Assembly (NCBI GenBank): GCA_963989245.1
Contig: OZ022344.1
Span: forward strand, 14,506,149 to 14,570,148
Reading direction: 5' to 3'
DNA: 64,000 nt
From: Nansenia antarctica
Lineage: Eukaryota > Chordata > Actinopteri > Argentiniformes > Microstomatidae
Under the pieces are notes generated by a model. It saw only the letters and a list, made by a program, of their open reading frames with translations, made no database searches and was not told the origin of the DNA. The translations under genes and the position numbers were made by a program. Positions 32,201 through 43,955 of the stretch are shown here, piece by piece. Position 1 is the first letter of the stretch, and each line of letters opens with the position of its first letter.

Positions 32201-33870
32201 TTAACTCATTGACTGCCAAAGACGCCAATTGGCGTCTTATAGAATAGTAACGTTGACTGCCAAAGACGCCAATTGGCGTCTTATAGAAAAAAGAAAAAAA
32301 AATCGCGGGGATCGCGTTATTGACATGTTCTACACCTAGCGAGTGAATTTCAGACTTGGGTGTAATGTATTTCGGTCCCAGATGGGGGCAGTAGTTCGAT
32401 AAAAGCCTGGAGAAGGAAGTGGCTTGCTGTGGGTTGTAGTAATGGCGAAACGGATCAGGGTACGGAAACGGATCCCCATCTAAACTCAGAAAGGCTGAAC
32501 ATTTTAAAATAAAAGTGGGTAACATTAATATCACAAGAAAAGAGGATATTACATACCTGGGCTCCATCTTAGAGGCAAATCTTTCCGGAGATAAAATGGC
32601 AGCAAAAGTAATCAAAAAAGTGAACCATAGAACTAGATTCTTGTACAGGATATCCTCACTTGTCAGTAAAAACACACTGAGGACCCTATCAGGAGCTCTC
32701 ATTCAATGTCAATTCGACTATACCGTAACATCATGGTACTATAGAACCACAAAGGCCCATAAAACAAGACTCCAGACAGCCCAAAATAAACTGGTTAGGC
32801 TTCTGCTAGGCCTCAACCCTAGGACACATCTAACCGCTGCTCATTTTTTGAGCCTTGATTGGCTACGAGTAGTTGACAGAGTGCAGCAGCTTGCACTGGG
32901 CCTGGTCTTCAAGATACGCTACACCACAAAGACACCCAAGTACCTGTCAACATACTTCCAAAAAGTGAACAACGTCCACACATACAACACCAGAGGAAGC
33001 TCCACGAACCACGTTCAACCGCGTTGCACCACAAACAAGGGGTTAAACTCGTTTGCAAACTATGCAGTAAAAATGTGGAACGCCCTTCCTATAATCTTAA
33101 AGGAGTGCAAAACACTGCCCACCTTCAAAACCACTCTCAAAAAACATTTACAGGAGGCTGCAATCCGTAACTGGACCCTCTAAATCAAAAATCAGATTAA
33201 AAGACCCGAACTACCCACTGTACATACTTTGTGTTTTGTCCCCCGCCCCCACCTGTGGTGTATGTCCCCACCTGTCCTACCCGCTGTACATACCTTATGT
33301 TTTGTTGTATTGTTCTTCCCATGATGGATGTATGTTTATCTTGTAGATAGTAATAGTTATTTGTCTGTATTATCTTGTAGATAGTACTAGTTTTTTTGTC
33401 TGTCTTACATGTAACGATGAATTGAGAATCAAGGACCCCAATTGAAATAAGCCAGTGGCTTTCTTGGGTTTTTATCCTGTTAGTTGACCTTGTATGTAAT
33501 ATGTACTTTCATGTACCTACTTCTGCAAATCTTCTAATAAAGTTTTCAATCAATCAATCAAAGGTATGTGCCAAACGCGGCGCGGAGCATTGCAGAAAAA
33601 GCTCGTTTTCTCTGTTTATGGGTCAAAATCAGGTGTTTTTGCTGAAACCACCCTATGTTCTACGGCCGATTTCTAAACACTCAAAGAGGCTAGAAACAAA
33701 CTTTCTTTTTCTGATGAAAGAAGAGAGTCTAAAGTTTTGGTAGATATGTTCAATGTTTATGTAGTCCGAAAAGTCAATATTTGGTGGGTCTTCAAAGTTC
33801 AGCGAAAATGCCCCAAAAGTCTGGCAGTGTGGAGCTCTCCGCTCTGAACATGGCTGGCAGTCAAAGTTAA
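32201..33870. mobile_element. piggyBac-like element bounded by TTAA, carrying a LINE fragment
   Basis: TTAA at 32201-32204 followed by CTCATTGACTGCCAAAGACG; right end TGGCAGTCAAAG then TTAA at 33867-33870, an imperfect inverted terminus. A 37-bp unit containing the palindrome AGACGCCAATTGGCGTCT is duplicated at the left end. No transposase frame seen; the interior is mostly a LINE 3' end. Confidence 0.6.
32490..33566 (+). mobile_element. LINE 3' end with RT C-terminal frame
   Basis: A 222-codon frame at 32515-33183 with ITYLGSILEANLSGDKMAAK, NHRTRFLYRISSL, CQFDYTVTSWYYRTT, AHFLSLDWLRVVDRVQQLAL and MWNALPIILKECKTLPTFKT, the region after the RT palm in jockey-superfamily non-LTR elements. UTR follows, ending AATAAAGTTTTCAATCAATC. 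A second 3' end of this family is at 43123-43271. Confidence 0.85.
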
Positions 33871-34314
33871 TGCAAGGATAATAGTTCATGTAATTTGGGA
33901 ATTCATATCTTTGTTTTATAGGCTGTCTGATTTTCAATTAATTCAGGTTGTCATTACAAACTGGACAAATGGAGAGGAACAAAACTGCTCATGAATGCGA
34001 CCCTGAGGCCTGGGGAGACTTTCAGTAGATTTGTTATCATTGCTGTCATGTGTGTATCCATATTCCCTAAACAGTTGTCATTCTAAGTGGCACCCTAGTG
34101 CAGATGTTGCATGGCACAAACACCTCTACCCCCATAGTCCTTGGGCCAAACCATTTTTCACTACCAAATTCTGGGCAAATCCTAGATGTGATTTTCTTAT
34201 TCCTATACATCCCTAGATTATGTTTTGATATGATAGACCTTTTGGATTGGCAGCTTATTAGTAGTTATCACCTCGTAAAGGTACGGAGTGCTTTTTTCAA
34301 AACCCGAGTTTTGC

Positions 34315-34737
34315 CTAGAAAAGTCCCCTGCCATATCTTGCTCCCCTTCGTATGATTCGCGCCTAGCTGTGCTGTGGTTGTGATAGAGACATGAGCCTTT
34401 TCATGTTCATTATGCGCCTGAGTCTCCTAAACACGTAGAGACCAACCCCGAGTCGATCAATGATTCCTACGATGAGCTATGGTAACTTTACCGCACCTAC
34501 CCCCTACCGATGAATGCCTAATTTTTGCGGTTTTCCGGAGGTATTGTGCGGTAGGTGCGGGAAAGTTACCATAGCTCAGCGTAGGAAGCTCTGATCGACT
34601 CGGGGTTGGTCTCTACGTGTTCAGGAGACCCAGGCGCATAAAGCAAACCTGGCTCATGTCTCTATCACAAGCACAGCCCGAGCTATGCGCGACTGACGCG
34701 AAGGGGAGCAGAATATGGCCGGGGACTTTTTGATGGG
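34315..34737. repeat. Perfectly hairpin-prone palindromic block (about 420 bp)
   Basis: AAAAGTCCCCTGCCATATCT...AGATATGG-type arms; CGTAGAGACCAACCCCGAGT pairs with ACTCGGGGTTGGTCTCTACG and TTACCATAGCTCAGCG with the opposite arm around a short centre (TTTTTGCGGTTTTCCGG). A second copy is at about 38570-38985. Likely a MITE carried by the larger inverted repeat. Confidence 0.85.
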
Positions 34738-35274
34738 TAAAACATGTTACCTAATAGATATCACCATGAAACTTCCCCAGTTGATTACTTACATTGAGAC
34801 AATCATTTTTTGTATTACAAGTTTTCAGAAATGTTCTGTTTAAATATGCAAATGATGTATTATCTACTTAAAATATGAGTTAATTTGCATATCTTTAAAG
34901 AACATTTGGACCACAGATTGGATAAAGACAGTAATTAATTACTATACATCCCTAGATTATTATTTGATGTGATAGACCTTGTTGGACCTTGTTGTTGGTA
35001 GTTTAATACCTTATCCCCTCTTAAAGTATGGACTGCTGTCATTTAAAATGTGTGTTAGCCTACGTTCTGTACGGGAGTGGACCCGAATGCAGGACACTGA
35101 GGCGGAGGCAGATGAACAGTTACATTTATTTAGCCCACAAGGCAGTGAAAGCTGTAGGTGTATGGAGTCCGGTGGTAGGTGTGGTCCAAAATTGGGAGAT
35201 GTTTTCTGATTTCTGCCGCCCTCAACAAAGTTCTCCATAAGTCCAGGTTTTGGGGTGACACCAGGTTTGAGTTG

Positions 35275-35728
35275 GAGTCATCATCAGAGCAGTGGATGAT
35301 GCTGTCCATGATCAGAGCAGTGGGTGATGCTGTCCATGATCAGAGCAGTGGATGATGCTGTCCATGATCAGAGCAGTGGATGATGCTGTCCATGACAGAG
35401 CAGTGGATGATGCTGTCCATCATCAGAGCAGTGGATGATGCTGTCCATCATCAGAGCAGTGGATGATGCTGTCCATCATCAGAGCAGTGGATGATGCTGT
35501 CCATGATCAGAGCAGTGGATGATGCTGTCCATCATCAGAGCAGTGGATGATGCTGTCCATGACAGAGCAGTGGATGATGCTGTCCATGATCAGAGCAGTG
35601 GATGATGCTGTCCATCATCAGAGCAGTGGATGATGCTGTCCATGATCAGAGCAGTGGATGATGCTGTCCATGATCAGAGCAGTGGATGATGCTGTCCATC
35701 ATCAGAGCAGTGGATGATGCTGTCCATG
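35275..35728. repeat. 28-bp minisatellite, about 16 units
   Basis: Unit CATGATCAGAGCAGTGGATG followed by ATGCTGTC, with CATCATC and CATGAC variants at the start of units. Lies within the long-inverted-repeat composite. No unique spacers, so not CRISPR-like. Confidence 0.95.
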
Positions 35729-35779
35729 CCGCTTTCTTGGCAGGTTGCTGCTGCATTCACCTGAAGTTGGATCCATCAT

Positions 35780-36010
35780 TAGACTTAATAATAATAATAA
35801 TAATTAATTTAATTTATATAGCGCTTTTCCAGGGCTCAAAGACGCTGACAATATAGGACACACACGGGGAGACACAAAAAACAACAAGCAACCACAACAA
35901 GTAACATGGAACAGAGAGTCAGCGAACGGGGAGGGGGGGGTGGTGTAGAGTCCGGTGTTGATGTTGCTGTTGGTGTTGATGTTGATGTTGGTGTTGATCA
36001 TAACTTACAC
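35780..36010 (-). mobile_element. LINE 3' end remnant
   Basis: (AAT)n then TTTAATTTATATAGCGCTTT, CCAGGGCTCAAAGACGCTGA, a common teleost LINE 3' terminus read on the minus strand. Body absent. Confidence 0.5.
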
Positions 36011-36279
36011 TTACTGCTGATGATGTGGGTCTCTGAAATAGAGGAATACATCTAGTTTGACATTAAATTACCAACCTTATTCTAAACTAAAATATTGTCA
36101 GGGTGCAGTAATTGGGGCAGATCTCATTACAACAGAGGGGCTGGGCTACAAACAAGGAATCTTCTGTAAATTTAATGTAAATTAAGTTACATTAATATTA
36201 CTACAATATAAAACCCTGTCTCAAGCCTGGGTACACAACAGGCTACTTTGCTAGTTTAGCTATCTAACTAAAGTGTTAT

Positions 36280-38150
36280 TAACTATAATAATAATGCATT
36301 TTATTTGTATTGCACTTTTCATTCAAAAGAATCTCAAAATAAATCACAAAAATGAACACAGTTCAACAGTCAAAGGCCTGTCTTAAAAGAGTCCAGGCTC
36401 TGTACTGCCCTTAGCTGGCTAGGAAGGCTGTTCCACAGGCTCTGTACTGCCCTTAGCTGGCTAGGAAGGCTGTTCCACAGGCTCTGTACTGCCCTTAGCT
36501 GGCTAGGAAGGCTGTTCCACAGGCTCTGTACTGCCCTTAGCTGGCTAGGAAGGCTGTTCCACAGGCTCTGTACTGCCCTTAGCTGGCTAGGAAGGCTGTT
36601 CCACAGGCTCTGTACTGCCCTTAGCTGGCTAGGAAGGCTGTTCCACAGGCTCTGTACTGCCCTTAGCTGGCTAGGAAGGCTGTTCCACAGGCACGGCGGA
36701 GCCGAACAGAAGGCTCGGTCCCCCATGGTGCGGAGCCTGGTATTGGGGACCTGGAGGACCAAACTGTTTGAAGACCTGAGGGTGCGGGTGGAGGTTTGTG
36801 GAGTGATGAGTTCTTGTAGATAGGGAGGTGCGTGTCCGTTGATGCATTTGTGGATGAGAAGAAGGACTTTGTAGTCAACCCTGAATGAGACAGGGAGCCA
36901 GTGTAGTGAGTGTAGAACGGGGGTTATGTGCTTGTATTTGTGGACTCTCATCAGGATCCTGGCAGCGCTGTTCTGGATGTATGGCAGCTTCTGTATGCTT
37001 TTGCCAGGAATCCCGATGAAGAGCGGATTGCAGTAGTCAAAGGCATGGACAAGTTCTCTGCATCTGACAGGGTTAGAGTGGGACGGAGTTTGGAAATATT
37101 TCTGAGATGATAGAAGGAGGTTTTGCACAGGTGTTTTATATGGTCACTGAAGGTCAGGTGAGGGTCAAACCTAACCCCCAGATTTGAGACTGAGGAGGAG
37201 AAGGGGATGACTTGACCCTCGAAGGGGAGCTGTGATATGGGCGAAGACTGAACCTGGTGTGGGGTGCCAACAAGAAGAGCTTCGGATTTGTTACTGTTTA
37301 ACTGAAGGAAGTTGTTGTTCATCCATGCCTTTATCTCCTCAAGACAGGTGGTGAGACATGACATGGCTGCAGAGGGGCTTGGGGCAGTTTTAATGTAGAG
37401 CTGTGTGTCATCAGCATAACAATGGAAAGACATCCCATATCTGGTGATGACACGACCGAGGGGGAGCATGTAGGTGATGAAGAGGATGGGGCCGAGAACC
37501 GACCCCTGTGGAACACCACAGGTAACAGGGAGAAGTCTGGACTTGCATCCTCCCAGTGAGACGTATTCAGTCCTGCCAGAGAGATAGGACTGAAACCACT
37601 TCAGTGCAGAGTCTGAGAGTCCAATGGTGGTGTAGAGGCGCTCTAGGAGGATAGTGTGATCCACCATGTCAAATGCTGCTGTCAGGTCCAGGAGGATGTC
37701 ATTAGCAGTTCATTCGTCACCCTTAGCATAGCCGTTTCTATACTGTGGGCTGAGCGAAAGCCTGACTGAAATCTTTCAAACAGGTTGTTGTGTTTGAGGT
37801 GATCCTGGAGTTGGGAAGCAACTTCCTTCACTAGCACCTTGGACAGGAAGGCAAGGTTGGTGTATGACTTGAGCAGAGCAGTGGGAATGGGGTCCAGGGC
37901 GCAAGTGCATGATTTCATTCCTCTAAGGATTTCCATAATGTGGCTCTGTTGAACCTCTGTGAAACATGGGAGAGATGGCAAACTCCCAGGCGAGGGGTTG
38001 GTAGCAGAGGGAGACAGAGAGGAAGAGCTGGGCATCAGAGAGCGAATGTTGTTGACCTTGGATCTGAAAAAGTCAATGAAGCTGTTACATCGCTGCTCTG
38101 TAGCCTCAGTAGTGGGAGATGGTTGTGGCTTCAGGAGATGATTTATGGTA
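36280..38150 (-). mobile_element. LINE (jockey superfamily, Rex1/CR1-like), 5'-truncated and decayed
   Basis: Minus-strand frames, in order: 38035-37682 (MEILRGMKSCTCALDPIPTA, FERFQSGFRSAHSIETAML), 37667-36951 (LSGRTEYVSLGGCKSRLLPV, CGVPQGSVLGPILF, FHCYADDTQLYIKT with the RT YADD box), then 37128-36370 (VLHSLHWLPVSFRVDYKVLL, CINGHAPPYLQELI). Frameshifts separate them. The C-terminal end carries an in-frame 42-bp tandem array. (AAT)n at 38167-38210 belongs to a neighbouring element. Confidence 0.88.
36376..36690 (-). repeat. 42-bp in-frame minisatellite inside the LINE ORF
   Basis: Seven to eight units of GGCTCTGTACTGCCCTTAGC and on, 42 bp each, encoding repeats of LWNSLPSQLRAVQS on the minus strand. 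The single-copy version of this peptide is the conserved LWNSLP motif of LINE ORF2 C-termini. Confidence 0.95.
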
Positions 38151-38164
38151 GAAAAAACTAGCTA

Positions 38165-38170
38165 GCTAGT

Positions 38171-38209
<39 letters not shown>

Positions 38210-38260
38210 TTGCATTTATATAGCACCTTTCAGGGAACCCAAGGTCGCTTCGTTATCTAA
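38165..38260 (-). repeat. (AAT)n and short LINE 3' tail
   Basis: About 14 AAT units followed by CTTGCATTTATATAGCACCT, another LINE 3' terminus on the minus strand. Confidence 0.7.
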
Positions 38261-40293
38261 CCAGCTATACATTACCACTAACTCTAAACTAGCTTGCTAG
38301 CTAAAGTTACCTGAGGTAACTTACCTCTAAATATGGATCTGGCTGGGGCTAAGTTAATTTATTTGAGGAGGTAAACACACACTTTATTTGTTTTAAGCAC
38401 TTTGTTTTAGATTTTTATTCTGGAAAACTATGTAAATTAATGCATATTTTAAGTAGATAATGTATCATTTGTATATTTAAACATACAAATTCAGAAAACA
38501 ATAAATGTACCCATCCATGGGTTTGACCTTTCATCTGACTCCGCCTCAGTGTCCTGCATTCGGGTCCACAAGTCCCCTGCCATATTTTGCTCCCCTTCAC
38601 GTCAGTCGCGCATAGCTCGGGCTGTGCTTGTGATAGAGACATGAGCCAGGTTAGATTTATGCGCCTGGGTCTCCTGAACACGTAGAGACCAACCCCGAGT
38701 CGATCAGAGCTTCTTACGCTGAGCTATGGTAACTTTCCCGCACCTACCGCACAATACCTCCGGAAAACCGCAAAAAGTAGGCATTCATCGGTAGGGGGTA
38801 GGTGCGGTAAAGTTACCATAGCTCATCGTAGGAATCATTGATCGACTCGGGGTTGGTCTCTACGTGTTTAGGAGACTCAGGCGCATAAAGAACATGAAAA
38901 GGCTCATGTCTCTATCACAACCACACCACAGCTAGGCGCGAATCATGCGAAGGGGAGCAGGATATGGCAGGGGACTTTTCTAGGCAAAACTCGGGTTTTG
39001 AAAAAAGCACTCCGTACCTTTACGAGGTGATAACCAGGCCCGTCACTATGGGCGGGCCTCAGGGGGCCAGGCCCCCCCACAGACGTGCTGGTGCCCCCCC
39101 CAACTGGCAGCCAGATATTAAAAAAAAAAAAAAAAAAACATATTTTATGTTAAATGAAGACATTAAAATTGAGAAACAATAGTGTGTTTTTCATTTTGTT
39201 GGACGGGATTCTAGTGACAACCAATCATTTGAAAGTTGAAAGTTGAAAGTTGCACGTTACGCACGCTGCTGCTCCCGCCATTTCAGTTGTGTGAGGCGAG
39301 CACTGAGCAGTTGAGTGAAATCTGCGCTTTTTGATGGATAAAGCTTTAGCAGCTGCACCCAACCCCGATGGACATACGTAGCACCAGCATTAGCGACTGT
39401 GGGCAGCCTGACACTAGCACCCCGACGGCTACCACTAGTGAGGTAAGTCCTACTAGCCCAACTGTTAGGGCTAGGGGGCTACTACTAGCCTTGCTAGCCC
39501 CCCGATGAAAGTTTTGTTACTTTTCGAGCCACCAAACAGACTGCTACAAAGTGAGAACATGGACCTGTTCACTGCGGTTACTCTTGTGAACAGTGCATCT
39601 GAATGCATAAAATCACTGCGCACAGAGGATGAGTTTACTGCGCTCTGGGACCTCTGCTCTCCTCCAGCCTCAGCCACTGACGAGGCTGGTCCCAGCTGTC
39701 CAACTAAGAGAAGACGCACAATTAACAAGAGCTTTGGTGCATTTGTAGTTGAAGGAACGGTTGGACAGTCACAGAGGGACACTGGCGAAAAGACAGAGTT
39801 CCTGAGAGTGTTTTACAGTGTTATTGATGCTGTGCAAGGAGAGATGGATGCGCGTTTTGGAGAGCGCAGCTGCAAGCTCATTGGTGCGCTGGCTGCTTTA
39901 AACCCAGAGGCCGAGGATTTCATGGATCCATCGAAGGTCACTCCTCTCCTAAGATTAGCTCGAACTGAAGTGGTTGAATCTGAATATGCTGTGGCTCGTG
40001 GTGGGTTCCTGGTAAAGAAGATGGAGGACACCTCGTTTCCCCCCAAAGATGGACAATGGACAATAGCCAATATTCTCAGTATACATTCCACTCAGCACTC
40101 CAGGCCATGCCAACTGTCATCCAAGCTTATACACTCGCCCTAACTTTGGGAGCGTCTACCGCGACTTGTGAAAAGTATTTTTCAACACTTAAAAATGTTT
40201 TCTCTGAGCATTGGCGCAGCATGTTGCACAAGCGCAAGGCTCAACTGATTCAGCTTGCCTTCGAAAAGGACCTCACCCACAAGTTCAAGGATG

Positions 40294-42377
40294 AGTGGAA
40301 GCAGAGGCGCCCCGTCCATAGAGGCAACCAAGGCAATTGCTTGGGGCCACCAAACAAAAAGGGCCTCCAAATTTTTTTCCACATTTTTTTTTTTCTCCAG
40401 ATGGGAGTGTTACATTAGTTTTCTTAAGATAGGATAATAAATAAATCTGTTCAATGGGCATTTGCCAAAGTAGCCTGCTGTTAATCAGTATTTATCCTGT
40501 ATAGAATAGAATAGAATATACTTTATTGTCGTTGTACAGTTGCCTATACAATGAAATTGTAGTGGCTCTTCCGAAGGTGCAAAAAAACAGAAAACATATT
40601 CACATATTCACAAACATATACACATATAAGATAAACATTTATGAACATGTCTTATGTCTACTGTTCAGTGTCTACTGTATGGTGTATATGAAGATGTTAT
40701 GACGTTTTATCATGAAAATAATGAACAGCAAGCTAGATCCAAAACTAGGGCCGGTGGAGGAGGGCAATTGTCACATTGGACATTTATTGAATAGAACAGT
40801 CAAACTTGGCGAAGTACAAAAATAATCCATAAGCGATCAAAACCAGAAAAATAACAAACAATGCGTATAGAATATGCGTATAATGCAGTCAACAAAAATA
40901 CATCGCTCCCCTCTCTCTCCACTACCACCATGCAAGGTGCGCAGGTGCTTAAATTACCTTGCAATATCACCCCCCATAACCATATGACTTCTCAATACGG
41001 TGATCTAGGCAATAAACAAACAATCAAAGTAAACTCACAATAAACCCATTAGCCTGTTATACTAAATACCCCCTAAATCATATTCATACCTCCTACAACA
41101 CCTCAGGCCTTTGGGTCGGGTGGTTCATGGAGGCAGACTGAAAGGACACACATTCATTGCCTATTTCATAAATGTTCTCCATATAACGACGTCGATCATT
41201 GATCGGCAACGACACTATATAATTGTTTGCCTGACTGGCAATCGGATTTGGGCAGTCTGGGGATTTACACGGCAAATCAAATGAAGAACTACAAATCCCT
41301 GATGACAGGGAGATGACATATGACTGCTCTGATGAATCAACCCCTATTTCATTATTTTCTCTATATAGCGACGTCGATCATTGATCGGCAACGACACTAT
41401 AATATAGTTTGCCTAACTGGCCATCGGATTTGGGCTCCTAATATCTAAAAAGCACTACGGTTTTCTTATTTTATCGGATTAAAGTAGCGAAGACCAGAAA
41501 TTCCCATTGACCGCCAGTCAAACTTCTCCCCTTCTATCACCCAAAAAGGGGCGTGATCATTCTGATGACAGGGAGATGACGCGCAATTGCTCTGATGAAT
41601 TGTAGTTTTTTGATAGCTGGCTAGTCTCGCGGTGCCAGCCGTTTCCACTTCCGCTTTGCTCTCGCTCCAAACGTCTGGAGACCTTTATCCATAGAACGGA
41701 TTCTATGTGCCGCCCGGAGCGAGCGGCAAATCTAGGACACTGATAGGCCGGACCGATGGGAAGCACCGCCCCCCCGTCCTTCTCATTGGTTCAGCGGGGC
41801 AGTTTTTTTTAACTGCCCCGTTAACTATTCATTTGTTACGTATTTATTTGACATCTGGGTACAAAATATAAATAGTTAATACATCATGTAGCCTATATTA
41901 AAGCCTTTAAAAATGATTCATGATAAGATCCATCATTTACATGCATTTACATGCATCATTTACATGCTCCATGTTGCATGTAATTTGTATGCTACTTGTG
42001 GTCCAGTATGTCGCAATGTGTACTAGGTGTGCTACTGTACCTGTGGTCATGTACTGTTTTTACTGTTTTTATGTAATGTGCTTTGCATGTTTTTATGTGC
42101 TTTTATTATGTCAAATGTAATTGTTGTATTGTGGCTGTCTTGGCCAGGGCTCCTTTGTAAATGAGACGCTAGTCTTTCAGACAGTTTTTTTTACTTACAC
42201 ACACACGAGCGCGCGCATATGCGCGAACTTCGTAAAACCGTATTATATTTTAGTGTCAGGGAAATAAATACATTTAAACATGTCCACATCGTCACCCGCC
42301 TAAGACCCTTACCAGAGGCCTCCATAATGTTGTTTGCTTAGGGCCCCCAAAAGTCTAGGGGCTCCACTGAGTGGAAG
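40294..42377. mobile_element. hAT element B nested in element A's transposase
   Basis: Target duplication AGTGGAAG at 40294-40301 and 42370-42377; inverted termini CAGAGGCGCCCC and GGGGCTCCACTG. Interior holds a (TAGAA)n-led retroelement tail (about 40501-40560), an inverted hairpin CGGGGCAGTT...AACTGCCCCG near 41804-41829, and a direct duplication with period near 185 bp. No transposase frame recognised. Confidence 0.9.
41160..41445. repeat. Two-copy direct repeat (period about 185 bp)
   Basis: CGACGTCGATCATTGATCGG, CAACGACACTATA and GGATTTGGGC occur at about 41187 and 41371 in the same order. Part of hAT element B. Confidence 0.85.
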
Positions 42378-42869
42378 GACTTACTGATGAGGAGATTCAG
42401 CACTGAAAAACGCCGCCTCCTTCTTTTCTGAGCCGGGTGTGTGTGTGTGTGTGTGTGTGTCCGTGTGAGCACACGCCGTGGTGATGTTTTGCTAGTTGTA
42501 TTCTCGACAGCTTTTTCAACTGGAGAGATGAGCTGTTTGCACGGTTATGCTATATTTAATGTGCTTTGTGTATAACGTGTTCAATGATGAGGATCTGGCT
42601 GATCCTATTTGCTGTAGATGGGTGGTTTTAATGTGATGATCAGACGATCGGTCGGTCATACTGTATCCCTTTTGGAAGTGCACTGATTGCGTGCCAGTCT
42701 CCTAATTTTAGTTACGTAGGCTATCCCTGGCATTTATTTAATTCTTGTTCTTGTAAGTGTGCCGGGTTGGTGCCAATTATTGACCTGTGCGCATTGTAAT
42801 GCACAACTTGGCCTCTCCACGCTATAAAGTAACTTGCATTCAAATAATTTTAGCTTAGGCCTACTCGGG

Positions 42870-43513
42870 TCGACAAGTAGGGATGCTCCGATTTATCGGC
42901 CACCGATTTAAATCGGCCGATTTCACTCCAAATGACTCGATCGGTGATCGGCAAAAATGGCCGATCGCAAAAAACGATCTTTTTTTTCCTTTTTTTTTTT
43001 TTTTTCCTGGGGAAGACAGATAACTGAACAGAAAACATAGGAGGACGTAACAGTATGTAAACCATGAAGGCCACGTTTATGATGTCTTTTATACAGCCAT
43101 ATCGACTGACTTGGGCTTCAGGCGATGAATTGAGAATGAAGGACCCCAATTGAAATAAGCCATTGGCTTTCTTGGGTTTTTATCCTGTTAGTTGACCTTG
43201 TATGTAATATGTACTTTCATGTACCTACTTCTGCAAATCTTCTAATAAAGTTTTCAATCAATCAATCAAAAGGCCCTAACTGGGTGATAGGCCAGACCTT
43301 TACTATGCCATAAAAATGGGTCTGCGTTTGCTTGGTGCCTAATGGATCAAAACTTTTGTCTAAAAAGCAAAAAATATGTAGGCTATCCAGTCAGTAGGCC
43401 TACAGTTATGTATAAAAAAAAAAATCGGCATCGGTATCGGTTGATCTTGAGGAAAAAAATCGGTGATCGGTATCGGCCCCAAAAATCCAGATCGGAGCAT
43501 CCCTATCGACAAG
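42870..43513. mobile_element. hAT MITE C (628 bp) with 8-bp target duplication, interrupted by LINE tail
   Basis: Target duplication TCGACAAG at 42870-42877 and 43506-43513; termini TAGGGATGCTCCGAT and ATCGGAGCATCCCTA. Subterminal ATCGGTATCGG/ATCGGCCGATT repeats are typical of this fish hAT family. A LINE 3' fragment sits inside. Confidence 0.95.
43123..43271 (+). mobile_element. LINE 3' fragment inside hAT MITE C
   Basis: Nearly identical to 33412-33560 (GATGAATTGAGAATNAAGGA, TTGACCTTGTATGTAATATG, TTCAATCAATCAATCAAA tail). Severely 5'-truncated. Confidence 0.92.
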
Positions 43514-43955
43514 GCCTTGTAATAAACCAGCTTCGCCTGTGTTTATTGTTATGTTATTTGCTGCATTCTGATAATTTTAGGTCTAGTCTTCATCGGTAGG
43601 CTACGTGTCCAATTTAGCCTCTGCAACCTACTATGCATGTCAGTGTTGCATGACGAATACCATAGCATATCGGATTATATAAAATAGTTAATAATAATTG
43701 TGCCCCCCCATGCAGTTCATTGGCCCACCCTAAGACTGGGCCCTGGTGACGGGTCTGGTGATAACTACTAATAAGCTGCCAATCCAAAAGGTCTATCATA
43801 TCAAAACATAATCTAGGGATGTATAGGAATAAGAAAATCACATCTAGGATTTGCCCAGAATTTGGTAGTGAAATGTTCAATTTGGGGGTTTGGCCCAAGG
43901 ACTACCAGGCATGAAAACAAATGTGCTTGAGTGCCAAATGTGCTTTTTGGTATTT

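Larger units (their letters stand above)
39505..42431 (+). pseudogene. hAT transposase remnant (ZMYM1-like C-terminal half)
   Basis: Frame 39505-40143 has ENMDLFTAVTLVNSASECIK, DLCSPPASATDEAGPSCPTK, VFYSVIDAVQGEMDARFGER. A frameshift near 40090 moves to LTLGASTATCEKYFSTLKNV, the hAT C-terminal dimerisation motif, up to FKDEWK. A nested element splits the gene there; the last codons (DLLMRRFSTEKRRLLLF, stop at 42429-42431) follow it. The TTF zinc finger and central catalytic part are absent. A short upstream exon (about 39369-39442, donor GAG|GTAAGT) may be the original first exon. Confidence 0.82.
39027..43765 (+). mobile_element. hAT element A with 8-bp target duplication, nested insertions
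   Basis: Target duplication GTGATAAC at 39027-39034 and 43758-43765. Termini CAGGCCCGTCAC... and ...GTGACGGGTCTG form the inverted repeat. Inserted in the right arm of the long-inverted-repeat composite. Contains a broken TTF/ZMYM1-type hAT transposase gene, a second hAT (40302-42369) and a hAT MITE (42878-43505). Confidence 0.93.
34127..43911. mobile_element. Composite with long inverted repeats (about 1 kb arms)
   Basis: The left arm (34127 to about 35110) and right arm (about 38388-39034 continuing at 43758-43911 after the nested hAT) are inverted copies. Shared marks include TAGTCCTTGGGCCAAACC at the outer end, CTATACATCCCTAGATTATG, GTGGACCCGAATGCAGGACA, and TAAGTAGATAATGTATCATT with its complement. 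A foldback-type transposon or an inverted duplication would both fit. The centre holds a LINE and minisatellites; no transposase of its own was found. Confidence 0.7.

Noticed and set aside
35275..35728. Regular repeats that could suggest a CRISPR array
   Set aside because: Units are contiguous with no unique spacers, and the genome is eukaryotic: a minisatellite.
39505..40143. Host ZMYM1-like gene
   Set aside because: Lies within hAT element A with target duplication GTGATAAC; truncated and frameshifted.
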